Source of the DNA: an uncultured Clostridia bacterium
GTDB lineage: Bacteria > Bacillota > Clostridia > Oscillospirales > Acutalibacteraceae
Assembly (NCBI GenBank): GCA_937916195.1
Contig: CALFTO010000015.1
Span: 1-5,356 of the forward strand
DNA length: 5,356 nt
Direction of reading: 5' to 3'
Shown here piece by piece: positions 1 to 4,831 of this stretch. Numbering within the stretch: position 1 is the stretch's first letter; the number at the start of each line of letters is the position of its first letter. The position numbers and the translations under genes are program-made. The notes under the pieces are model-generated. The model was not told the origin of the DNA. It saw nothing but the letters and a program-made list of their open reading frames with translations, and ran no database searches.

Positions 1-2
1 AA

Positions 3-704
3 AGCAACGACCAGCTTGTTGTGTTCATTGTTTTCGCAATGCTTTCAAATGCGGGTTGGTATTTGACAAGCTCAACAGCAGTTTACTATTTCACAGATTC
101 TCTTGGCGACTCAAAATTACAGTCAACCTTCCAGTTAATCGGAACGGTGGGCTCTGTGCTTGGCCTTTTGGTTGTGCCCGTGCTTTCTAAATGGTTTACA
201 AAGAGAACAACATACACAATTTCACTTTGTACGGCAATTGTGGGCTATGCTTTAATGCTCATAACAGGTCCACTTCTCAAATTGCCTCCAATAATTATGG
301 ACGTATGCTATATTCTTGCCTCTGTGGGCGTTTCTTCAATGTTTGTGTCACAGACAATCTTCCTTGCAGACATTGTTGACTACGGCGAATACAAAAACGG
401 AACAAGAAGCGAGAGCATCACTTTCTCAATGAAGGGCTTCTTGCAGAAAATGGCTTATACAATTCAGACTGTTGTGCTTTTCGGCGGTCTTGGACTTATG
501 AATTACAATGAGCAGATTACCGCAGGGCTTGGAATAAACGACAGCACAAAATCGGGTATCGGCATTATTTGCTTTGGAGCACCAATGGTATTCTTATTGG
601 CGTCTCTTGTTGTGTTCCGCAAGAAGTTCAAAATTTACGGTGAGCTTGCAGATAAGGTGCACGATTATATAATCGAGAAAAGAGCAACAGAAAAAGCAGA
701 ATAA
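3..704 (+). CDS. GPH-family (MelB-like) sugar:cation symporter, C-terminal half, truncated by window start
   Basis: The reading frame is open through the left edge, so this is the 3' part of a gene; the GTG at 21 is internal, not a start. The fragment has about six hydrophobic segments, corresponding to TM7-TM12 of a 12-TM major facilitator: roughly nt 15-100, 117-195, 205-270, 282-365, 430-500 and 555-620. Between TM10 and TM11 the loop reads ADIVDYGEYKNGTRSE (nt 363-410), which matches the conserved D-Y-G-E-x-x-x-G-x-R loop of the glycoside-pentoside-hexuronide:cation symporter family. From family knowledge such proteins import oligosaccharides, glycosides or uronides with Na+ or H+ across the cytoplasmic membrane; the substrate cannot be read from this half. 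The tail is a charged cytoplasmic stretch. The stop overlaps the ribosome binding site of the next gene, implying co-transcription. Family confidence is high, substrate unknown. Confidence 0.88.
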   Translation, partial: SNDQLVVFIVFAMLSNAGWYLTSSTAVYYFTDSLGDSKLQSTFQLIGTVGSVLGLLVVPVLSKWFTKRTTYTISLCTAIVGYALMLITGPLLKLPPIIMDVCYILASVGVSSMFVSQTIFLADIVDYGEYKNGTRSESITFSMKGFLQKMAYTIQTVVLFGGLGLMNYNEQITAGLGINDSTKSGIGIICFGAPMVFLLASLVVFRKKFKIYGELADKVHDYIIEKRATEKAE

Positions 705-713
705 GGTGACATT

Positions 714-2102
714 ATGGCTGACTTAAATTTTTATCAAATTACAGACTTGCATCATTATGCGCTTGAGCTTGGCACGGAGGGAAAGGCGTTTGAAAAAATT
801 TGTCTTTCTGACCAGAAATGCCTTGCAGAAACAGGCGCAATGATTGACGCCCATTTCGATAAAATCATTGAAGATAAAGAAACAAATATAGTGCTTATCA
901 CAGGTGACGTTACTTGTAATGGCGCAAAGGAAAGCCATTTTGACCTAATCCCAAAATTGCAACGTCTTAAAGATGCAGGTAAAAAGGTTTATCTTACCAC
1001 AGGCACTCACGACTATTATATGGAAAACGGCAACGGTACGGGCAAGGCTGAAAAATGCGTTGGTGACGAGATTTTAACTGCTACACGCACCGAGCGTGAT
1101 GAACTTTTGGAAATCTACAAAGATTTTGGACTTTCAGAAGCTATTTCATTACATAAACCAAGCCATTCTTATTGTGTAAAGCTTCAAGAGGGTTACAGAC
1201 TTTTATGCCTTAACGACGACGGCGACGAATTTTTCTGTGGCTATTATGACGATTGCCTTGAATGGATAAAAGAACAAATTGACGATGCAAAGGCAAACGG
1301 AGATTATATATTTGCCGTTACTCACCACCCCGTATTGCCCCCAAGCCCCATTTATCCGCTTTTCAGCCTTCGTGATATGCTTGGTGATTACGAGAAAACT
1401 TCAGAATTTCTTGCAGACAACGGTGTGAAATTTATTTTCACAGGTCACACACATATGATGAATATTGCAAAAATGACTACCGCAAAGGGTAATGATTTTT
1501 ACGATATCAACACTTCTTCTGCGGTTGGCTATCCTGCGGTTATGCGAAAGGTCAAAATGACAGACACCCAAGTAATTGTTGACAGTGTTAAGCTCGAAAG
1601 CTTTGATTGGGACTTAAAAGGCAAAACTGTTGACGAATATACAAAAGAGAACTTTTTGCAATTCCTTAATGCGATTTTCGATTCAATGGCTTATGATATC
1701 CCGAAGCTTGCTGAACTTTCAACATCTTTCAGTATGACACCTGAAAAGATTTACAAGGCAAAGCCCGTGCTTGTGCCGGCAGGCAAATTCTTGCAAAAAG
1801 CCACATTTGGTACAATCGGCAAACTCTTTGCAATCAGCAAATATGTTGACCCGTCAATCAAAGACAGAATAGTTAAAGACTTTATTTTAGAGGCAATCAC
1901 AAACATATATTATGGTGACGAGCCATACACACCTGATACTGCGGAATACAAAGCACTTTCTGTACTTTTCAACAAGAGATTGAAGAAAATTCTCAAGCTT
2001 AAAAAGGGAACGGAGAATATTGCAGAAATACTTGATATAATTCTTGACGGAGTGCTTTATGATGAAGCACCGTCGGATTGGCAGGGAGTTTTTGAAAAAT
2101 AA
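714..2102 (+). CDS. Calcineurin-like metallophosphoesterase, cytoplasmic, substrate unknown
   Basis: A 462-aa protein with the ordered metal-binding blocks of the calcineurin-like phosphoesterase fold: D11-L-H13 near the N terminus, G64-D65, G97-T-H99-D100, H204-H205 and G244-H245-T-H247. These would hold a two-metal centre that hydrolyses a phosphomono- or phosphodiester. The third block usually reads GNH(D/E); here Asn is replaced by Thr98. There is no signal peptide or membrane segment, so it should act in the cytoplasm. The catalytic domain ends near residue 295; about 165 C-terminal residues follow, rich in Lys, Phe and Leu and probably helical, which I do not recognise. The ATG at 714 has an AAGGTG Shine-Dalgarno (703-708) fused to the upstream stop codon, so expression is probably coupled to the GPH transporter. 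That pairing suggests, but does not prove, a role in processing a phosphorylated compound linked to the imported substrate. Specific activity cannot be named. Confidence 0.88.
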   Translation: MADLNFYQITDLHHYALELGTEGKAFEKICLSDQKCLAETGAMIDAHFDKIIEDKETNIVLITGDVTCNGAKESHFDLIPKLQRLKDAGKKVYLTTGTHDYYMENGNGTGKAEKCVGDEILTATRTERDELLEIYKDFGLSEAISLHKPSHSYCVKLQEGYRLLCLNDDGDEFFCGYYDDCLEWIKEQIDDAKANGDYIFAVTHHPVLPPSPIYPLFSLRDMLGDYEKTSEFLADNGVKFIFTGHTHMMNIAKMTTAKGNDFYDINTSSAVGYPAVMRKVKMTDTQVIVDSVKLESFDWDLKGKTVDEYTKENFLQFLNAIFDSMAYDIPKLAELSTSFSMTPEKIYKAKPVLVPAGKFLQKATFGTIGKLFAISKYVDPSIKDRIVKDFILEAITNIYYGDEPYTPDTAEYKALSVLFNKRLKKILKLKKGTENIAEILDIILDGVLYDEAPSDWQGVFEK

Positions 2103-2104
2103 TC

Positions 2105-2133
2105 TTTTCAGAAAAACACTTTTATGTTAGAAT
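2105..2133 (+). promoter_or_regulatory. Predicted sigma-A promoter with extended -10 for the minD-like gene
   Basis: TTTTCA (2105-2110, 4/6 to TTGACA) is separated by exactly 17 bp from TAGAAT (2128-2133, 5/6 to TATAAT), and the -10 is preceded by TG at 2125-2126, giving the extended TGnTAnAAT form. Transcription would begin near 2140, about 20 nt before the GTG start at 2160 and just upstream of the ribosome binding site. The element overlaps the in-frame ATG at 2124, so mRNA made from it could not use that ATG. Prediction from sequence only; read-through from the phosphoesterase gene is also possible since no terminator is visible between them. Confidence 0.5.
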
Positions 2134-2145
2134 TATTAATTGAAA

Positions 2146-2152
2146 CGGAGGG
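2146..2152 (+). promoter_or_regulatory. Shine-Dalgarno that fixes the start of the minD-like gene
   Basis: CGGAGGG contains a perfect GGAGG core (2147-2151) 8 nt before the GTG at 2160. The alternative in-frame ATG at 2124 is preceded by AT-rich sequence (CAGAAAAACACTTTT) with no such site. The site therefore selects GTG 2160. Confidence 0.85.
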
Positions 2153-2159
2153 ACAAGCT

Positions 2160-2891
2160 GTGGCAAAAATATTTACTGTTGTAAGCGGTAAGGGCGGAGT
2201 GGGTAAATCCACATTTTGCACCAATATCGCTTTGTCGCTCTGCGAAAAGGGTAAAAGAGTTCTGCTCGTTGACGGTGACGCAGGACTTCGCAGTCTTGAT
2301 TTGCTTCTCGGTGTTGACGAAATGGTGCTTTACGATTGGTCCGATATACTCAGCGGTGGCTGTGACCACATAAAAGCCCGACTTTTCTATAACGAAAGTC
2401 TTCAGCTTTTGCCCGCGCCCATTGAAGAGCCCGACAGTCTGACTGTTGATGAATTCAAGAAAATAATTGAACTTTACAAGGCTGAATATGACTATATTTT
2501 CATTGATGCCCCCGCGGGTGTTGGCGAACTCACAAAAATTTATGCTCAATGTGCTGATGAATGTATCGTCGTTGCAACACCCGACGCGGTCAGTGCTCGC
2601 AGTGCTTCTGTTGCAGGTGATGAGCTTATAAAGCTTGGCATAAAAGAAGAAAAAATCCGTCTTATTATCAACCGATTTGATAAAAAAGCGGTAAAACGGG
2701 GCAGACTATTAAATATTGACGAGGTTATTGACAGAACATATATCAGACTTTTGGGTATTGTGCCCGAAGAACGCGATTTGATGTATGCAAGTGTCAGCGA
2801 AAAGGCTCTTTCAACTTATTCTGAGGCAAAAATGGCATTCAATAATATTGCAGACAGAATTTCGGGCAAAGAAATACCGCTTTATTTGTAA
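2160..2891 (+). CDS. minD: MinD/ParA-family P-loop ATPase (MinD-like, no membrane-targeting tail)
   Basis: A 243-aa deviant Walker-A ATPase, starting at GTG 2160 because of the ideal ribosome binding site and because MinD proteins begin M-A-K/R-I. Seen: K11-GGVGK16-ST with the signature Lys11; switch I VDGD40AGLRSLD, which strongly resembles the MinD VDFDIGLRNLD motif; and Walker B YIFID116APAG. In the family, ATP drives dimerisation and membrane binding of MinD, which recruits the division inhibitor MinC to place the septum. Two features are atypical. The protein stops at KEIPLYL, aligned with the ERPFRF segment of E. coli MinD, so the following amphipathic membrane helix is missing. The stretch corresponding to MinD SVRDSDR reads SARSASV here, losing both acidic residues. 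No minC or minE is adjacent. It lies between a phosphoesterase gene and mgsA. It may be a diverged MinD or a related MinD-like ATPase with another cargo; the family call is certain, the role is not. Confidence 0.8.
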   Translation: MAKIFTVVSGKGGVGKSTFCTNIALSLCEKGKRVLLVDGDAGLRSLDLLLGVDEMVLYDWSDILSGGCDHIKARLFYNESLQLLPAPIEEPDSLTVDEFKKIIELYKAEYDYIFIDAPAGVGELTKIYAQCADECIVVATPDAVSARSASVAGDELIKLGIKEEKIRLIINRFDKKAVKRGRLLNIDEVIDRTYIRLLGIVPEERDLMYASVSEKALSTYSEAKMAFNNIADRISGKEIPLYL

Positions 2892-2898
2892 AAAAATA

Positions 2899-2927
2899 TT
2901 GAAAAACCGTAAATTTTTTGTTATTAT
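2899..2927 (+). promoter_or_regulatory. Predicted sigma-A promoter for mgsA
   Basis: TTGAAA (2899-2904, 5/6) lies 17 bp before TATTAT (2922-2927, 5/6). Transcription would start near 2934, giving an AT-rich leader of about 69 nt before the mgsA ATG. It lies in the 111-bp gap after the minD-like gene; no GC-rich terminator hairpin is visible in the gap, so some read-through from minD is likely too. AT-rich DNA produces such matches by chance, but score and spacing are both good. Confidence 0.5.
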
Positions 2928-3002
2928 AAATAGTGATTTGAAATCTTTAATCGGTTATAAGTATTTACATATGTTTAAAAAAATATGAAAGAAGGGATAT
3001 AA

Positions 3003-3407
3003 ATGAACATAGCACTTATGGCACACGACTCTAAAAAAGAACTTATGACACAGTTTTGCATTGCATACTGCGGTATTCTTTCGCGCCATTCACTTTGCGC
3101 CACAGGTACTACAGGTAAAATGGTGTCAGAGGCAACCGGACTTAAAATACAGAAGTTTTTAAGCGGTTCACAGGGCGGCGACCAGCAAATCAGCTCCCGA
3201 ATTGCCTGCAACGAAATCGACTTGCTTTTAATGTTCCGCGACCCGTTAAATCCTAAACCTCACGAGCCCAAAGACAACACACTTCTTCGTCTTTGCGATG
3301 TTCATAATGTTCCCGTTGCTACAAATATTGCAACTGCCGAGGCGCTTATTCATTCACTTGAACGCGGTGACCTTGATTGGAGAGATATTATTAATCCAAA
3401 GAAGTAA
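3003..3407 (+). CDS. mgsA: Methylglyoxal synthase
   Basis: A 134-aa protein of the usual length for Gram-positive MgsA. It converts dihydroxyacetone phosphate to methylglyoxal and phosphate in the cytoplasm, a bypass of lower glycolysis that relieves phosphate limitation or sugar-phosphate build-up. Family blocks in order: IALMAHD (H8, D9), ATGTTG (33-38, phosphate binding), SGSQGGDQQ with D60 equal to the catalytic base Asp71 of E. coli, FRDPL with D80 equal to Asp91, PHEP with H87 equal to His98, and PVATNIATAE (104-113). An ungapped alignment puts K90 where E. coli has Asp101, with an Asp at 91 instead (PHEPKDNTLL versus PHDPDVKALL). The other catalytic residues are intact. The start has a good AAGAAGGGA site (2989-2997). 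Transcription is probably from the promoter at 2899-2927, and a hairpin follows the gene. Identity is secure. Confidence 0.95.
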   Translation: MNIALMAHDSKKELMTQFCIAYCGILSRHSLCATGTTGKMVSEATGLKIQKFLSGSQGGDQQISSRIACNEIDLLLMFRDPLNPKPHEPKDNTLLRLCDVHNVPVATNIATAEALIHSLERGDLDWRDIINPKK

Positions 3408-3426
3408 AATCAAATATTTTAAAAAC

Positions 3427-3450
3427 TGCCTCACTTTTTCAGGTGAGGCA
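3427..3450. terminator. Perfect 8-bp hairpin between mgsA and hisS (possible terminator)
   Basis: TGCCTCAC (3427-3434) and GTGAGGCA (3443-3450) are exact inverted repeats around an 8-nt loop TTTTTCAG, beginning 20 nt after the mgsA stop. On the + strand the sequence after the stem is CACATACTATATAAGG, so the U-tract of a standard intrinsic terminator is missing. On the - strand the stem is followed by GTTTTTAAAATATTT, the better terminator shape, although no - strand gene ends here within the window. It may be a weak or U-less terminator for mgsA, a 3'-end stabilising hairpin, or part of hisS control. Confidence 0.55.
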
Positions 3451-3465
3451 CACATACTATATAAG
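3436..3465 (+). promoter_or_regulatory. Weak candidate sigma-A promoter for hisS-aspS
   Basis: TTTTCA (3436-3441, 4/6), located in the loop of the hairpin, is followed after 18 bp by TATAAG (3460-3465, 5/6). Initiation would fall near 3472, just before the AAGGTAGA ribosome binding site (3475-3482), leaving a leader of under 20 nt. The same TTTTCA -35 occurs in the predicted promoter at 2105. It is the only plausible promoter in the 80-bp gap, but the match is modest. Confidence 0.3.
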
Positions 3466-3487
3466 GAAATTTTTAAGGTAGATTTTT

Positions 3488-4831
3488 ATGGCATTAATTA
3501 CTAACGCTATTAAGGGTACGCAGGACACTTTACCTGCAGAGTCTTATAAAATTCAATATGTTGAGTCAGCAGTTCGCGAAACTGCAGAGAATTTCGGCTT
3601 TCACGAAATGCGCACTCCCGTTTTTGAGCATACCGAGCTTTTTCAACGCGGTGTGGGTGAAACCACCGACGTTGTTCAAAAAGAAATGTACACCTTTGAG
3701 GATAAGGGTGGCAGAAGTATTACTCTTCGTCCCGAGGGCACAGCGGGTGCGGTGCGTGCGTTTCTGGAGCACGGACTTTTCAATGAGGGACTTCCCCAGA
3801 AGATTTATTACTTAACATCTTGTTACAGATATGAAAAGCCACAGGCGGGCAGACTTCGTGAGTTCCACCAATTCGGCATTGAATGCTTTGGCGCAGGTGC
3901 ACCAAGTGCAGACGCAGAGGTAATTTCACTTGCAAATGAAGTGTTCAATTATCTTGGAATTAACAATTTAAGCCTTGAAATCAACTCAATCGGCTGTCCC
4001 GAATGCAGAAAGAATTATCACAAGGCACTTAAAGAGTATTTTGAACAGTACAAAGGCGAGCTTTGTGAAACTTGTTTGGGACGTCTTGAGAGAAATCCTA
4101 TGAGAATTCTTGATTGTAAGAGCCCTGTTTGTTCAAAAATTGCCGCAGAGGCACCAACAGTAATTGAGTTCCTTTGCGAAGATTGTCACAACCACTTTGA
4201 AAGCGTTAAGAAATATCTTGACGCAATGGATATCCAGTATACAGTAAATCCGCAGATTGTTCGCGGACTTGACTATTACACAAGAACAGTTTTCGAGTTC
4301 GTTTCAAAAGAAATCGGCGCGCAGGGTACAGTTTGCGGTGGCGGAAGATATGATGGTCTTATCGCTGAAATGGGCGGTCAGCCACTTCCCGCTTGCGGAT
4401 TTGGTTTAGGTCTTGAAAGACTTTTACTTTTGATGGAAGCACAGAAAACTCCATTCCCCGAGCCCAAGAAATGTGATTTGTATATTGCTTCAATGGGCGA
4501 AAATGCAAATCTTAAAGCGGCAGAAATCGCAAAGGATTTACGCAGCGAGGGAATGTGTGTTCAGTTTGATACCGTGGGCAGAGGATTAAAAGCACAGATG
4601 AAATACGCTAACAAAATCGGTGCACTTTATACTCTTGTTCTCGGTGACAACGAAATTGAAACGGGTAACATTAAAATCAAGAATATGGAAAGCGGAAACG
4701 AAACCGAAATGACACTTTCTGAATTCTGCGACAATTTCCAATCAGTAGTTATAAAAGATGCTATGTCAGGATTTGAATCTCTTGGTGTTGAGGGAATCGA
4801 CCTTGCTGACATTTTAGGAGGCACAAACTAA
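3488..4831 (+). CDS. hisS: Histidyl-tRNA synthetase
   Basis: A 447-aa class II aminoacyl-tRNA synthetase, somewhat longer than the roughly 424 aa of the E. coli and B. subtilis enzymes; it ligates histidine to tRNA-His using ATP. Seen: KGTQD at 9-13; motif 1 around 36-63; LRPEGT (80-85, E83); motif 2 YRYEKPQAGRLREFHQFG (113-130); the two histidine-specific signatures RGLDYYTRTVFEF (259-271, catalytic R259) and GGGRYDGLI (284-292); motif 3 GFGLGLERL (304-312); and the C-terminal anticodon-binding alpha/beta domain from about 328 (LYIASMG...). The insertion between motif 2 and signature 1 carries cysteines at 170, 173, 193, 196, 210, 215, 230 and 233, including three CxxC pairs, suggesting bound metal. 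About 25 residues extend beyond the anticodon domain. The ATG at 3488 has AAGGT 8 nt upstream. It overlaps aspS by one base, so the two are translationally coupled. No T-box leader is present in this gap. Confidence 0.97.
   Translation: MALITNAIKGTQDTLPAESYKIQYVESAVRETAENFGFHEMRTPVFEHTELFQRGVGETTDVVQKEMYTFEDKGGRSITLRPEGTAGAVRAFLEHGLFNEGLPQKIYYLTSCYRYEKPQAGRLREFHQFGIECFGAGAPSADAEVISLANEVFNYLGINNLSLEINSIGCPECRKNYHKALKEYFEQYKGELCETCLGRLERNPMRILDCKSPVCSKIAAEAPTVIEFLCEDCHNHFESVKKYLDAMDIQYTVNPQIVRGLDYYTRTVFEFVSKEIGAQGTVCGGGRYDGLIAEMGGQPLPACGFGLGLERLLLLMEAQKTPFPEPKKCDLYIASMGENANLKAAEIAKDLRSEGMCVQFDTVGRGLKAQMKYANKIGALYTLVLGDNEIETGNIKIKNMESGNETEMTLSEFCDNFQSVVIKDAMSGFESLGVEGIDLADILGGTN
4816..4821 (+). 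promoter_or_regulatory. Shine-Dalgarno of aspS inside the end of hisS
   Basis: A perfect AGGAGG within the last hisS codons lies 9 nt before the ATG at 4831. A second in-frame ATG at 4840 would have 18-nt spacing, so 4831 is the preferred start. The TAATG overlap with the hisS stop points to re-initiation or translational coupling. Confidence 0.85.

Noticed and set aside
21..704. GTG at 21 as the start of a 227-aa transporter.
   Set aside because: The frame is open to the window edge (SNDQLV precedes it) and only six of twelve membrane segments would be present, so the gene is truncated by the window.
2136..2549. A 137-codon open frame on the - strand opposite the minD-like gene.
   Set aside because: It is a shadow of a clear P-loop ATPase gene; no family motif or ribosome binding site supports it.
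2935..2974. Short palindromes GATTTGAAATC (2935-2945) and ACATATGT (2967-2974) in the mgsA leader as possible operators.
   Set aside because: Too short and AT-rich to stand apart from chance; no repeat of either near the other promoters.
2785..2988. An overlapping + strand frame crossing the minD-like stop and encoding a basic stretch (FICKKILKNRKFF) that looks faintly like a membrane-targeting helix reached by frameshift.
   Set aside because: No slippery sequence precedes the stop, the A-run lies after it, and AT-rich DNA readily encodes Lys/Ile/Phe-rich peptides. A missing tail is the simpler reading.
2971..3002. Minigenes MFKKI-stop (2971) and MKEGI-stop (2985) directly before mgsA, the second ending on the base before its ATG.
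   Set aside because: Only five codons each, with no ribosome binding site of their own; chance in an AT-rich leader.
2975..3211. A 78-codon - strand frame across the mgsA start.
   Set aside because: It lies opposite a secure coding gene with intact catalytic motifs and has no recognisable features.
3435..3452. CAGGTGAGGCAC near the hairpin as a T-box antiterminator motif.
   Set aside because: It does not match the T-box consensus, and there is no room for the specifier stem.
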